Of a DNA stretch of 64,000 nucleotides, positions 8,464 through 19,296 are shown one piece after another. Position numbers and translations under genes: made by a program. Position 1 is the first letter of the stretch. Each line of letters opens with the position of its first letter. Source of the DNA: an uncultured Eubacteriales bacterium (GTDB taxonomy: Bacteria > Bacillota > Clostridia > TANB77 > CAG-508); NCBI GenBank assembly GCA_949294555.1, contig CASFHP010000008.1, forward strand, positions 1 through 64,000. Reading direction: 5' to 3'. The notes below the pieces were generated by a model. It was given only the letters and a program-made list of their open reading frames with translations. It ran no database searches and was not told the DNA's origin.

Positions 8464-9813
8464 ATGCGAGGAAAAAGTGCAAAAGCATTAATCATTAATA
8501 TTATTACATTTATCATTTTATGTATTGCCTTGTATTTGGCATACCAATTTTATCAAGGAAATAATTTTAATGATTTTATACGAAGTGAAGCACAATTACA
8601 TACATCAGAATTTAAAAGAGATACAGAAGTGAAATATTCAGATGTGAATAGTTATAAAATTACTTCTACAGAATTCAATGATGCTATGTTTTCAAAAGTA
8701 GTACAAGTAGAACCAAATACACCCTATAGAGTTACTTGTATGATAAAAACAAGTGGGGTGACTGGAGACAAAACCTCATCAGGTATAGGAGCACAAATCG
8801 CAATATCAGATACAACAGAACGAAGTGTTGCCATTAGTGGAGATAGTGATTGGCAAGAAGTAGAATTTATCTTTAACTCTAAAAATAGAGAAACAGTAGA
8901 TATCGCATTTCGATTAGGTGGAACAGAAGGATATGCAAAAGGAGAAGCATGGTTTTCAGACTTTAAAATTGAGCAAGGACAAGCAGAAGAAGATAGCAAT
9001 TGGAATTTTGCATGTTTTATCTTTGAGAACACAAATGTCAATATAGACAATCAACAAATCAACATACAAGTAACCAACAACGATGTTACAGACATTAGAA
9101 ACACTATAGATAGATTTGAAACAGCTTGTAATGAACTATCAGAAGGAAAAATGACAGCCGAATGTGATATTTATCAAATAGAAGCACCAATAACCTCTTT
9201 ATCTTATGATGAAGAATTTGGATATTATGTATCTCCAGAGGATATCGAACAACAAATAAAAGATATTATAAATGAAAATAACTATGACCATATTTTTGCG
9301 GTTGTGAGACTAGGAAATGAAGAATATGAAGATGATATTGAAATAAAAGATTGGATAGGGTTAGGCTCTATGGATTACTATGGAATTGGATTTTCGAATA
9401 TTCGATTGCCAAATAGTTCAAAGAGTTATATTTATAAGTATGATAGAAGAGTAAACCAATTTCCAGAAGAAGTATTTTTACATGAATTTCTACATTCTCT
9501 AGAAAGAACGGCAAAAGAATATGGATATAGTATACCAGCATTACATGATTACAAAAACTATGGATATGAAAACGAATATTTAATAGGACAAAGAGAATGG
9601 TATAAAGACTACATGAACCAAGCAATTGCAACATCAGAAGGTTATGTAGGTCTACCAAATGAAATATACACCTTAAAACCAGCAAAAAAATCTAATTTTG
9701 AATATGCATACACATTAGAAGAAGTATACCAAGAACCACAAAATTTCATAGAAGAAATTAGAGGTATATTTGCGAATTTATTCAGGAATATTAGATTGAT
9801 ATTTGTAAATTAG
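8464..9813 (+). CDS. Membrane-anchored HExxH zincin with carbohydrate-binding-like domain
   Basis: 449 residues starting at an ATG with GAAAGGAACG upstream. One N-terminal membrane helix (about 9-28) anchors the rest outside the cell. Residues about 45-170 resemble a jelly-roll CBM/galactose-binding domain, with a typical ending WFSDFKIEQG. The C-terminal half contains FLHEFLHSLER, the HExxH zinc motif of metallopeptidases, with candidate third ligands downstream (ALHDY). The family could not be named. The position after two glycosyltransferases suggests a role in cell-surface maturation or processing. Peptidase activity is inferred from the motif only. Confidence 0.7.
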   Translation: MRGKSAKALIINIITFIILCIALYLAYQFYQGNNFNDFIRSEAQLHTSEFKRDTEVKYSDVNSYKITSTEFNDAMFSKVVQVEPNTPYRVTCMIKTSGVTGDKTSSGIGAQIAISDTTERSVAISGDSDWQEVEFIFNSKNRETVDIAFRLGGTEGYAKGEAWFSDFKIEQGQAEEDSNWNFACFIFENTNVNIDNQQINIQVTNNDVTDIRNTIDRFETACNELSEGKMTAECDIYQIEAPITSLSYDEEFGYYVSPEDIEQQIKDIINENNYDHIFAVVRLGNEEYEDDIEIKDWIGLGSMDYYGIGFSNIRLPNSSKSYIYKYDRRVNQFPEEVFLHEFLHSLERTAKEYGYSIPALHDYKNYGYENEYLIGQREWYKDYMNQAIATSEGYVGLPNEIYTLKPAKKSNFEYAYTLEEVYQEPQNFIEEIRGIFANLFRNIRLIFVN

Positions 9814-9916
9814 ACAATTGGGGCCAGGTTGCTTTTTGTATCTTTTTTGTCGAAAAAAGTCGTAATACATTATATTTAGTAAAAGATGATACCTTGAGAA
9901 AGGAATGATAGAAAAC

Positions 9917-10939
9917 ATGAAAGTGTCAGAATTTGATTATGATTTACCAGAAGAACTAATTGCACAAACACCAATAGAAAAAAGAGATGAATCTAGGTTG
10001 ATGGTATTAGACAGAAGTAAACAAACAATAGAGCATAAGATATTTAAGGATATTATAGAATATTTAGAACCAGGAGATTGTTTGGTTAGAAACAATACAA
10101 AAGTTATACCAGCAAGGATTTATGGAAAAAAAGAAACAGGTGCCCATGTAGAATTTTTATTATTAAACAATATAGAAGGCGATATATGGGAAAGTATTGT
10201 AAGACCAGGCAATAAGTTACATGTAGGCACAAAAGTAATTTTTGGTGATGGTCTATTAACAGCTGAAATTTTGGAAATTATGCCAGGAGGAACAAGAAAA
10301 GTAAAATTCACATATAAAGGCATATTTAATGAAATCTTAGATAAAATCGGTCTAATGCCTTTACCACCATATATTCATGAAGAATTAAAAGATAATGATA
10401 GATATCAAACTGTATATGCAAAATATGAAGGTTCAGCAGCAGCTCCAACAGCAGGATTGCATTTTACACCAAAGTTATTGAAACAAATAGAAGAAAAAGG
10501 TGTGAAAATTGCAAATGTTACATTACATGTTGGCATAGGCACATTTAGACCAGTAAAAGAAGAAAATGTAGAAGAACATCAAATGCATACAGAACATTTT
10601 TATATCAAACAAGAAGATGTTGACAAAATAAATGAAACAAAAAAACAAGGAAAAAGAGTCATTGCAGTAGGAACAACCTCTTGTAGAGTATTGGAAACCA
10701 TTGCAGATGAACATGGAATGGTAAAAGAAACAGAGGGAGACACGGGAATATACATATATCCAGGATATCATTTTAAATGTTTAGATGGATTAATTACCAA
10801 TTTTCACTTACCACAATCCACTTTGCTAATGCTTGTATCTGCATTAGCAGGAAAAGATTATATCATGAAAGCATATAATGAAGCAGTTAAAGAAAAATAT
10901 AGATTTTTTAGTTTTGGAGATGCAATGTTTATCAAATGA
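9917..10939 (+). CDS. queA: S-adenosylmethionine:tRNA ribosyltransferase-isomerase
   Basis: 340 residues. Transfers the ribosyl part of SAM to preQ1-tRNA to form epoxyqueuosine in the wobble position of GUN tRNAs. Recognised by [14 protein letters not shown] at the N-terminus, [12 protein letters not shown] in the middle and [17 protein letters not shown] near the C-terminus. The ATG at 9917 is preferred because the upstream ATG (9905) directly abuts the AGGA ribosome site. It is followed by tgt, its partner in the pathway, across a palindromic spacer. Confidence 0.96.
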   Translation: MKVSEFDYDLPEELIAQTPIEKRDESRLMVLDRSKQTIEHKIFKDIIEYLEPGDCLVRNNTKVIPARIYGKKETGAHVEFLLLNNIEGDIWESIVRPGNKLHVGTKVIFGDGLLTAEILEIMPGGTRKVKFTYKGIFNEILDKIGLMPLPPYIHEELKDNDRYQTVYAKYEGSAAAPTAGLHFTPKLLKQIEEKGVKIANVTLHVGIGTFRPVKEENVEEHQMHTEHFYIKQEDVDKINETKKQGKRVIAVGTTSCRVLETIADEHGMVKETEGDTGIYIYPGYHFKCLDGLITNFHLPQSTLLMLVSALAGKDYIMKAYNEAVKEKYRFFSFGDAMFIK

Positions 10940-10965
10940 AAAAACAAAAATAAGTTTGTCAATGG

Positions 10966-11069
10966 TGTCAATGGGGACGGAGATTTTGACAACTTAATAA
11001 AAGAATTAAAACTATATAATAAATAAGGAAAGAAAGAAGAAGTTGTCAAAATCTCCGTCCCCATTGACA
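10966..11069. repeat. GGGGACGGAG palindrome between queA and tgt
   Basis: A perfect 30-base inverted repeat (10966-10995 and 11040-11069) carrying TCAATGGGGACGGAG encloses an A/T-rich 44-base loop. The right arm ends 5 bases before the tgt ribosome site (GAGGAGG). The GGGGACGGAG core recurs at 25899-25955 and 32607-32732. I recall similar GGGGACGG repeats in other Firmicutes genomes but cannot verify that here. Confidence 0.85.
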
Positions 11070-11075
11070 ACTTGA

Positions 11076-12209
<1,134 letters not shown>

Positions 12210-12258
12210 ATGTGTATATTAATAGCTAACTATTTATAGATAGATAGGGGGAATACAA

Positions 12259-13737
12259 ATGAATTTATTAAATGAGGACTATTCAGAAACTAAAAAAAAT
12301 AAAACAAAAACACTAATTAAAGTAATTATTGTATTAATTGTTTTGGTTGTTATTGCTATTATTGGAATCATTTCTTATATGATGTATTTACAAAGAATGG
12401 AATTAAAAGTGCTTCTAAATGCACAACAAAATGATGATTTAAAAAATTTATTAGTTTTTGAAACAGATGGAACCATATATGTCCCAGTAAGAGCCATTTC
12501 TTCATTTTTAGGATATAGTTGTTATAATGGAGAATATACAGATAGATCCGAAGACAATAGTAAATGTTATGTACAAAGTGAAGTCGAAGTGGCAAATCTT
12601 ACATTAAATTCTAATAAAATATATAAATTAAATTTATCTGGAAATGAACAAGAATATACATATGTATATATGGATAAACCAGTAAGAGCTATTAATGGAC
12701 AATTATATATTACAACAGATGGTATGCAAAAAGTATTTAATACAACTTTTGAATATAATGAAGAAAGCAATACAATTACAATTGATACGATACCATATTT
12801 AACAAGTATATATCAAACTGCAGTTTTGGATTATGGTTATACCGGATTAAGTGATGTTCTTGAAAATCAAAAGGCAATGTTAAAAAATATGCTTGTTGTA
12901 ACAAATGGTAATGGATATGGTGTTATTAATGGATTAGATGGAACAGAAATATTGGAATGTAAATATGACAATATTCTTTATCAACAACTTGTAGGTGATT
13001 TTATTGTTGTAAGTGATGGAAAATATGGAATTATTGGCACAGATCAAAAAACAAAAGTTGAAATAAGTTATGATAATATTAAACTAATAGATTATGATGC
13101 AGGATTATATTTAGTACAGAGAAATGGTCGATATGGCATTATTGATTTGAATGGGAATACAGTTATATACCCAGAAAATGACCAAATTGGTGTAGATATT
13201 TCTCGATTTGAAGAAAATAACTTGAAAACAGGATATATATTGGTAGATAATTTAATACCAGTTATGAGAGATAATAAATGGGGACTATTCGACTTACGTG
13301 GAAATCAAGTAGTTGCTTTTGAATATGATAGTTTTGGATATATAGCTAATAATAGTAGAGATGCTATCAATTTATTAGTTATACCAAGCTATAATGTAAT
13401 TGTAGCTTGTTTAAATAATCGATATACATTATTAAATGCTTCTGGAGAACAAACTTTTAAAGCTTTTGTTGATGATATTTACATGACTAATAATGGTGGA
13501 GAAATACATTATACAATGATAGCAAATGATAGAACATATGATGTGGAGGATTATCTAGATAGATTAGGTGTACAACAAGTATCAACAAACAATACAACAA
13601 ATACTTCATCAAATACAACAAATACCTCATCAGGAACAACTGATCAAACAGTTAATGAGACTGTTGAAGAAAATACTCAAAACGGAGAAGAACAGTCAAG
13701 CAATGAGGGACAAACTATTCAGGAAGTAGAAGAATAG
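12259..13737 (+). CDS. WG-repeat membrane protein with copper amine oxidase-like N-terminal domain
   Basis: 492 residues. A short cytoplasmic N-terminus is followed by one membrane helix (about 20-45). A domain containing YVPVRAISSFLGY resembles the copper amine oxidase N-terminal fold that many Clostridia use as a wall- or ligand-binding module. Several WG-type repeats follow (GYGVINGLDG, KYGIIGTD, RYGIIDLNG, KWGLFDLRG; about 210-360). The tail (about 435-492) is Thr/Ser/Asn/Glu rich. It is probably extracellular and binds an unknown ligand. A GGGGGA site lies upstream. No enzymatic residues were recognised. Confidence 0.75.
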   Translation: MNLLNEDYSETKKNKTKTLIKVIIVLIVLVVIAIIGIISYMMYLQRMELKVLLNAQQNDDLKNLLVFETDGTIYVPVRAISSFLGYSCYNGEYTDRSEDNSKCYVQSEVEVANLTLNSNKIYKLNLSGNEQEYTYVYMDKPVRAINGQLYITTDGMQKVFNTTFEYNEESNTITIDTIPYLTSIYQTAVLDYGYTGLSDVLENQKAMLKNMLVVTNGNGYGVINGLDGTEILECKYDNILYQQLVGDFIVVSDGKYGIIGTDQKTKVEISYDNIKLIDYDAGLYLVQRNGRYGIIDLNGNTVIYPENDQIGVDISRFEENNLKTGYILVDNLIPVMRDNKWGLFDLRGNQVVAFEYDSFGYIANNSRDAINLLVIPSYNVIVACLNNRYTLLNASGEQTFKAFVDDIYMTNNGGEIHYTMIANDRTYDVEDYLDRLGVQQVSTNNTTNTSSNTTNTSSGTTDQTVNETVEENTQNGEEQSSNEGQTIQEVEE

Positions 13738-13829
13738 AATGAGCTTACATCTAATTACATCGAATAAAAAAACTTGTTAGATACGAAAAAATTTATATAT
13801 AGTTAAGATTAATTCCTATATAATAAAAA

Positions 13830-13866
13830 GGGTATTTGCTTGAAAAAAGGCAAATATCTTTTTTTG
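13830..13866 (+). terminator. Terminator after the WG-repeat gene
   Basis: GGTATTTGC and GCAAATATC pair around a short loop and are followed by seven T residues, before the fabH start region. Confidence 0.75.
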
Positions 13867-13956
13867 ACCAGTCATACTAATAGAAAAAATTAAAAAAATA
13901 GTATATAAATATATAAGGGAAAAAACGTGTATCAAATTCAAGAAAGAGGTATATAA

Positions 13957-14892
13957 GTGAAAAATATACAAATAGTAACCAATGGAATTTATTTCCCGAA
14001 AAAGCAAATAGCAAATGAAGAATTGGAAAATAGATTACATTTAGAAAAAGGATATATCGAAAAAAGAACAGGAATTAAAAAGCGATATTATGCAATTGAA
14101 GAAACAATAGAAGACATGGCATTAGAAGCTGTAAAAAATGCTTTGTCTAAAACAGAAGAAAAGGAAAACATCGGATTAATCATAACAGCAACAACCAGTA
14201 CAAATTTGCTAATGCCAGGAATATCAAATTATATTCAGAAGACATTAGAGCTTCCTCCTTGTATATGTTTAGATATACTAGCTGGCTGTGGAGGATATAT
14301 TAATGCTTTTGATATTGCTAAACTTTATATAGATTCAGGAACTATCGAAAAAGCATTAATCATTGGCGTAGATAAACTATCTGAAATTATCGACAAAGAA
14401 GATGTTGGGACAGCAGTTGTATTATCAGACGGAGCAGGAGCAACATTGATAGCAAAAGATGAAGAAAATAAAAAAGAAAGAATATATGTAACCCACATGC
14501 AATCAGACGGAGAAAAAAATGAAATCCTAACATATCAATATGGTCAAAAATTATATATGAATGGAAAAGAAGTATATAAATATGCAATAACAAACACAGT
14601 GAAAAATATTGATGGATTACTAAATAAAGCAAAAATTTCATTAGAAGATATTAAATACATAATTCCACATCAATCCAATTTAAAAATCATGAAAGCAATT
14701 GCTACAAGATTACATATTTCAATGGAAAAAATGTATACAAACATACAAACAAGAGGAAACACCTTTTGTGCAAGTATTCCAATTGCGTTATATGATATGC
14801 AAAATGAAGGACTTTTGAAAAAAGGCGATAAAGTCATTTTATTAGGATATGGTGGAGGATTAAATACAGGAAGTATTTTGATGGAAATGTGA
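13957..14892 (+). CDS. fabH: 3-oxoacyl-ACP synthase III
   Basis: 311 residues with a GTG start; AAAGAGGT lies 6 bases upstream. Starts fatty-acid synthesis by condensing acetyl-CoA (or a branched primer) with malonyl-ACP. The catalytic triad is visible: Cys in DILAGCGGYINAF (usually A-C-S/G-G), His in IPHQSN and Asn in RGNTFCAS. First gene of the fatty-acid cluster. An imperfect copy of the usual GNTSAAS (here GNTFCAS) is a small peculiarity. It is followed 33 bases later by fabD, with a GTCCAATTGGAC palindrome in between. Confidence 0.93.
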   Translation: MKNIQIVTNGIYFPKKQIANEELENRLHLEKGYIEKRTGIKKRYYAIEETIEDMALEAVKNALSKTEEKENIGLIITATTSTNLLMPGISNYIQKTLELPPCICLDILAGCGGYINAFDIAKLYIDSGTIEKALIIGVDKLSEIIDKEDVGTAVVLSDGAGATLIAKDEENKKERIYVTHMQSDGEKNEILTYQYGQKLYMNGKEVYKYAITNTVKNIDGLLNKAKISLEDIKYIIPHQSNLKIMKAIATRLHISMEKMYTNIQTRGNTFCASIPIALYDMQNEGLLKKGDKVILLGYGGGLNTGSILMEM

Positions 14893-14925
14893 TGTCCAAT
14901 TGGACAAAGAAAGGATGAAGGAAAG

Positions 14926-15852
14926 ATGAAAAAAGCTTTTTTATTCCCAGGACAAGGCGCACAAGTTGTTGGAATGGGAAAAGATATTTATGAAAAATAT
15001 GAAGAAGCAAGAAAAATTTATGATGAAGCTTCTAAGATTTCTGGAATAGATGTAAAAAAACTTTGTTTTGAAGGTCCAGAAGAAGAATTAAACAAAACAG
15101 AAAATACACAAATTGCAATATTAACAACAAGTTTAGCAATTTTAGAAGTATTAAAATCAAAAGGAATACAAGCAGATATAGCAACAGGATTAAGTTTAGG
15201 AGAATATGGTGCCTTAATTTATGCAGGAATTATTAGTTTTGAAGATGGCATTAAATTAATCCAAAAAAGAGGATATTACATGGGAAATCTTTTACCTAAT
15301 GAAACATTTTCTATGGCAGCAATTATTGGTTTAGACTCAGCAAAAATAGAAGAAGTTTGCAAAGAAATTGCAAAAGATAATCAATTTATTACAGTTGCAA
15401 ATTACAACTGTAGTGTACAAACCGTTATATCAGGAGAAGATATAGCAATAGAGATGGCTATGGAAAAATTAAAAGAGGCTGGTGCAAAAAGAGCCATCAA
15501 ATTAAATACAAGTGGACCATTCCATACGATTAAATTGGAAAAGGCAAAAGAAGCTTATGAGAAGGAATTAGAAAATATCGATTTTCATCTTGATACAAAG
15601 GTAAAAGTGATTAAAAATATTGATGGTACATATTACAATCCAAATGACAACATAAAGGAAATTTTGGCAAATCACATTATCAGTCCAGTAAGATTTGATA
15701 AAGCTATAAAATTAATGGAACAAGAACAAGTAGAAGAATATGTTGAAATTGGACCAGGAAGAACGTTAACAGGATTTGTAAAAAAAGATAATAAAGAAGC
15801 AAAAACAGTAAATATAAATAGCTTGGAAAGTTTGGAAAATTATCTAATATAA
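14926..15852 (+). CDS. fabD: Malonyl-CoA:ACP transacylase
   Basis: 308 residues. Loads malonyl groups onto acyl carrier protein. FPGQGAQ at residues 6-12, the nucleophile serine in TGLSLGEYGAL (GLSLGE instead of the textbook GHSLGE), and the catalytic His in SGPFHT. Start supported by GAAGGAAAG. Cytoplasmic, in the fab cluster; the following gap to fabG holds a large palindrome instead of the acyl carrier protein gene often found in such clusters. Confidence 0.95.
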   Translation: MKKAFLFPGQGAQVVGMGKDIYEKYEEARKIYDEASKISGIDVKKLCFEGPEEELNKTENTQIAILTTSLAILEVLKSKGIQADIATGLSLGEYGALIYAGIISFEDGIKLIQKRGYYMGNLLPNETFSMAAIIGLDSAKIEEVCKEIAKDNQFITVANYNCSVQTVISGEDIAIEMAMEKLKEAGAKRAIKLNTSGPFHTIKLEKAKEAYEKELENIDFHLDTKVKVIKNIDGTYYNPNDNIKEILANHIISPVRFDKAIKLMEQEQVEEYVEIGPGRTLTGFVKKDNKEAKTVNINSLESLENYLI

Positions 15853-15877
15853 AAATACGTTTACTATTATTCATAGG

Positions 15878-16086
15878 TTTTATCTGAGTAGAGGTAATGA
15901 TACTAGCCTATTATTTTATAAATTTTTCGGTTCAATACGATATTTAAGAATTTGTAACATAATTTATTTGAGCCTCTTTCACTCAGACCCTCACTACGTG
16001 AGTACCGTGAACATTCCTCAATAAATTATATAACAAATTCTAAAACATCTCCAATCACTAGTATCATTACCTCTATTTAGATAAAA
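15878..16086. repeat. Nested palindrome with 51-base conserved core (fabD-fabG gap)
   Basis: Outer arms 15878-15906 and 16058-16086 (near-perfect 29 bases), inner arms 15947-15968 and 16020-16041 carrying AGAATTTGT/ACAAATTCT. The apex (15970-16020) begins GAGCCTCTTTCACTCAG, contains the small hairpin CTCACTACGTGAG, and is identical over 51 bases to 19105-19155. The arms of the two elements are unrelated in sequence. This fills nearly the whole gap. Confidence 0.88.
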
Positions 16087-16120
16087 ATGTGAAATTTAAT
16101 TAAAGGAAAGGAAGATAAAA

Positions 16121-16861
16121 ATGGAAGAAAACAAAACCGTATTTGTAACAGGTGCTTCAAGAGGGATAGGAAAAGAAGTAGCCTTAAAATTTGCAGAAAA
16201 TGGATACAATGTTGTTATTAACTATGTTTCAAGTAAAACAAATGTAGAAGAATTAAAAGAAGAATTTGAAAATAAAGGTGTAAAAGCCCTTATTATGCAA
16301 GCAGATGTAACAGACAAAGACGCAATTGAAACATTAGTAAAAAAGGCAATTGAAGAATTTGGAAGTATTGATGTATTAGTAAATAATGCAGGAATTACAA
16401 AAGACAATTTATTAATGAGAATGAGTGACGAAGAATTTGATAAAGTGATAGAAGTTAATTTAAAAGGAACATATGTTGTTACAAAAGCAGTTACAAAATA
16501 TATGATGAAAAAAAGAAAAGGAAGTATTATCAATTTATCATCAGTAGTTGGTGTTGCTGGAAATGCTGGACAATGTAATTATTCAGCATCAAAAGCAGGA
16601 ATTATAGGATTTACCAAAAGTGTAGCAAAAGAATTGGCTTCAAGAAATATCCGTTCAAATGCAGTGGCACCAGGATTTATCGAAACAGATATGACCGCTG
16701 TTTTGTCAGATGAAATAAAAGAAAATATACATAATCAAATTCCATTAAAGAGAATGGGAAGTGCTAGAGAAGTGGCTAATTTAATCTATTTCTTGGGTTC
16801 TGACGAAAGTTCATATATTACTGGTCAAGTGATTAATGTTGATGGTGGAATGGTTATGTAA
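16121..16861 (+). CDS. fabG: 3-oxoacyl-ACP reductase
   Basis: 246-residue short-chain dehydrogenase using NADPH to reduce 3-oxoacyl-ACP. TGASRGIG at residues 10-17, NNAGIT near 87, catalytic Ser in LSSVVG and YSASKAG near 151 with Tyr and Lys, and the C-terminal INVDGGMVM. GGAAAGGAAG site before the ATG. Placement between fabD and fabF supports FabG over other SDRs. Confidence 0.95.
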   Translation: MEENKTVFVTGASRGIGKEVALKFAENGYNVVINYVSSKTNVEELKEEFENKGVKALIMQADVTDKDAIETLVKKAIEEFGSIDVLVNNAGITKDNLLMRMSDEEFDKVIEVNLKGTYVVTKAVTKYMMKKRKGSIINLSSVVGVAGNAGQCNYSASKAGIIGFTKSVAKELASRNIRSNAVAPGFIETDMTAVLSDEIKENIHNQIPLKRMGSAREVANLIYFLGSDESSYITGQVINVDGGMVM

Positions 16862-16986
16862 AAACAAATTGAAAGCAGCATCTTGCACATTTTTGATATC
16901 AAATTCAAACTTCGACGTACAAAGAGTACGTCTTCAGCTTGAATTTGATATCAAAAATGCACAATATACTACTTTGAATTTGTTTT
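16861..16986. repeat. Long hairpin element (fabG-fabF gap)
   Basis: Arms of 48-51 bases (16861-16911 and 16936-16986) containing TTTTTGATATCAAATTCAA pair with few mismatches. The apex is a second short hairpin GACGTAC-AAAGA-GTACGTC (16914-16932). It begins at the fabG stop codon and ends about 45 bases before fabF. Confidence 0.85.
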
Positions 16987-17029
16987 AAAACAGACGAATA
17001 TGTATTATAAAAATGAAAGGAAGAGAAAG

Positions 17030-18271
17030 ATGGAAAGAAGAGTTGTTATCACAGGTTTGGGAGCATTAACTCCAATAGGAAATACAACAAAAGATTTTTG
17101 GGAAGGAATAAAATCTGGAAAATGTGGAATTGATGAGATTAAGAGTTTTGACACAACAAATTTTAAAGTAAAACTAGCAGCAGAAATAAAAGACTATAAT
17201 CCAGAAGACTATTTTGACAGAAGAGAAGCTAAGAGATTAGACAAATTTTCTCAATATGCTATTATTGCTGCAAGAGAAGCATGGAAAGATAGTGGACTAG
17301 ATAAAGAAACAGAAAATATGGAAAGAGTAGGAATTATCATAGGTTCAGGAATTGGTGGGATTGAAACAACAGAAGTTGAACACGAAAAATACATGACAAA
17401 AGGACCAGATAGAGTATCTCCAATGTATATTCCAATGGGAATTCCAAACATGGCAACAGGAAATGTAGCGATTGAAATTGGTGCAAAAGGAGAATCTATT
17501 GCTATGGTAACAGCATGTGCTTCAGGTACACATAGTATTGGAGAAAGCTTTAGAATGATTAAACATGGATATCAAGATGTTGTTTTAGCAGGAGGAACAG
17601 AAGCAGGAATAACACCTCTTAGTATAGCTGGATTTACAAACATTAAAGCATTAACAAAAACAGAGGACAAAACAAGAGCAAGCATTCCATTTGACAAAGA
17701 AAGAAGTGGATTTGTCATGGGAGAAGGTGCAGGTGTTATTGTCTTAGAAGAATTAGAACATGCAAAAAAAAGAGGAGCAAAAATTTATGCAGAAATCGTA
17801 GGATATGGTGCTACATCAGATGCTTATCATATCACATCTCCTGCTCCAGGAGGAGAAGGTGGTGCTAGAGCAATGAAAATCGCCATGGAAGAAGCACATG
17901 TCAATCCAGAAGAAATTACATATATCAATGCACATGGTACATCAACACATCTAAATGACTCTTGCGAGACACAAGCAATTAAAACAGCATTAGGAGAAGA
18001 AAATGCAAAAAAAGTAATGGTAAGTTCAACAAAAGGACATACAGGACATCTATTAGGTGCAGCAGGTGGCGTAGAAGCAATTGTTTGTGCAAAAGCTATT
18101 GAAGAAGGATTTGTTCCAGCTACGATTAATTATAAAGTACCAGATGAAGAATGTGATTTGGATGTTGTTCCAAATGAAGGAAGAAAAGTAGATGTTAAAT
18201 ATGCAATGTCTAATTCATTAGGATTTGGTGGACATAATAGTAGTATTTTGTTGAAGAAATATGAAGATTAA
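17030..18271 (+). CDS. fabF: 3-oxoacyl-ACP synthase II
   Basis: 413 residues with start at 17030, after GAAAGGAAG; the frame runs 10 codons further back without a site. Elongating condensing enzyme: Cys in TACASGTHSIGE near 163, His in NAHGTSTHLND near 303, and His in STKGHTGHLLGAAGG near 340. Together they form the Cys-His-His triad of KAS I/II. Cytoplasmic, uses malonyl-ACP. Ends before the next palindrome-filled gap. Confidence 0.96.
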   Translation: MERRVVITGLGALTPIGNTTKDFWEGIKSGKCGIDEIKSFDTTNFKVKLAAEIKDYNPEDYFDRREAKRLDKFSQYAIIAAREAWKDSGLDKETENMERVGIIIGSGIGGIETTEVEHEKYMTKGPDRVSPMYIPMGIPNMATGNVAIEIGAKGESIAMVTACASGTHSIGESFRMIKHGYQDVVLAGGTEAGITPLSIAGFTNIKALTKTEDKTRASIPFDKERSGFVMGEGAGVIVLEELEHAKKRGAKIYAEIVGYGATSDAYHITSPAPGGEGGARAMKIAMEEAHVNPEEITYINAHGTSTHLNDSCETQAIKTALGEENAKKVMVSSTKGHTGHLLGAAGGVEAIVCAKAIEEGFVPATINYKVPDEECDLDVVPNEGRKVDVKYAMSNSLGFGGHNSSILLKKYED

Positions 18272-18301
18272 TAATTCATCATTCACAGCTATTTATTTGA
18301 A

Positions 18302-18492
18302 AAGCAAAAGTTATATTATCATATTTTATTCATTAAATGGCTGGCACTACGAAATATACAAATTCTAACATTATAAAGCAGGCACCTCTGAACCGCAAGT
18401 CTGAGATTCTCCTACTTGATAATGCAAGAATTTGTAATATTTCTCCATTAGCACATTTAATTTCATAAAATATGGTAATATAACTTTTGCTT
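18302..18492. repeat. Nested palindrome (fabF-accB gap)
   Basis: Outer arms 18302-18329 and 18465-18492 (28 bases, one mismatch), inner arms about 18352-18382 and 18411-18442 built around ACAAATTCT. The apex contains CACCTCTGAACCGCAAGTCTG. Same plan of outer arm, asymmetric spacer and inner ACAAATTCT arm as the elements at 2687 and 15878. It fills most of the 276-base gap. Confidence 0.85.
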
Positions 18493-18547
18493 AATTAGAC
18501 AAATTTTTAACTGTGAATTATAATAATATAAAAATGGAGGTAGAAAT

Positions 18548-19012
18548 ATGGATTACAAAGAAATTAAAAAATTAATGGATGATATGGGAAATTCTAAATT
18601 AGAGGAATTAGAAATAGAATTTCCAGATGGTGTAAAGATTAGCATGAAGAAAAGTGAAAAGAGAGAAGTCATTGTTGAACCACATGTGATAGAAGCAAGT
18701 GCTCCAATGACAGTTCCTGCTGTAAGACCTCAAGAAGAAAAAGGAATGGTAACTGTAGAAGAAAAGAAAGAAGAAAACTACAAAGTAATAAAATCTCCAA
18801 TGGTGGGAACATTTTATGCAAGTTCATCACCAGATAAAGATCCATATGTAAAAGTCGGAGATAAAATCTCAAAAGGACAAGTGGTATGTATCGTAGAAGC
18901 CATGAAATTAATGAATGAAATCGAATCAGAGTTTGATGGTGAAATCGTAGAAATCTGTGTTAAAAATGAAGATGTTGTAGAATATGGTACACCTTTATTT
19001 AAAATAAAATAA
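18548..19012 (+). CDS. accB: Biotin carboxyl carrier protein of acetyl-CoA carboxylase
   Basis: 154 residues. Carries biotin between the carboxylase and carboxyltransferase halves of acetyl-CoA carboxylase to make malonyl-CoA. N-terminal helical part, a charged/Pro linker (about 45-75), then the biotinyl domain with VEAMKLMNEIES, the biotinylated Lys near residue 120. GGAGG site before ATG. accC, accA and accD are not in the window. Confidence 0.96.
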   Translation: MDYKEIKKLMDDMGNSKLEELEIEFPDGVKISMKKSEKREVIVEPHVIEASAPMTVPAVRPQEEKGMVTVEEKKEENYKVIKSPMVGTFYASSSPDKDPYVKVGDKISKGQVVCIVEAMKLMNEIESEFDGEIVEICVKNEDVVEYGTPLFKIK

Positions 19013-19028
19013 GACATAGTATAAGATA

Positions 19029-19231
19029 GCAAAGGTAATATATATAATATTTTTTAAGTTCTCCTGTTCATTACATTCAAAAAGAATTCATAATGCTTTC
19101 TCATGAGCCTCTTTCACTCAGACCCTCACTACGTGAGTACCGTGAACATTCCTCATTTGAAAGCTAAATGAATTCTAATTTTCATTCCAATCAAGCGTCG
19201 AAACTTAAAAAATATTATATATTACCTTTGC
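19029..19231. repeat. Nested palindrome with 51-base conserved core (accB-fabZ gap)
   Basis: Outer arms 19029-19060 and 19202-19231 (GCAAAGGTAATATATA type), inner arms 19083-19107 and 19152-19176 (AGAATTCAT/ATGAATTCT). The apex 19105-19155 is identical to 15970-16020 over 51 bases. The paired arms differ completely from those of the other copy, so stems are kept while sequence changes. Confidence 0.88.
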
Positions 19232-19296
19232 GTACGAAAAAAAATATATATAAATTGTGATATTGTAAAAGTAACTATAAATGGAGGTTAAGATAA

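Noticed and set aside
16861-16986. Long hairpin considered as a retron or integron attC site
   Set aside because: No reverse transcriptase or integrase nearby and no GTTRRRY-type attC ends.
15878-19231. The 51-base core considered as a tRNA or CRISPR repeat
   Set aside because: No cloverleaf or CCA-like end; only two copies, 3 kb apart, with no spacers.
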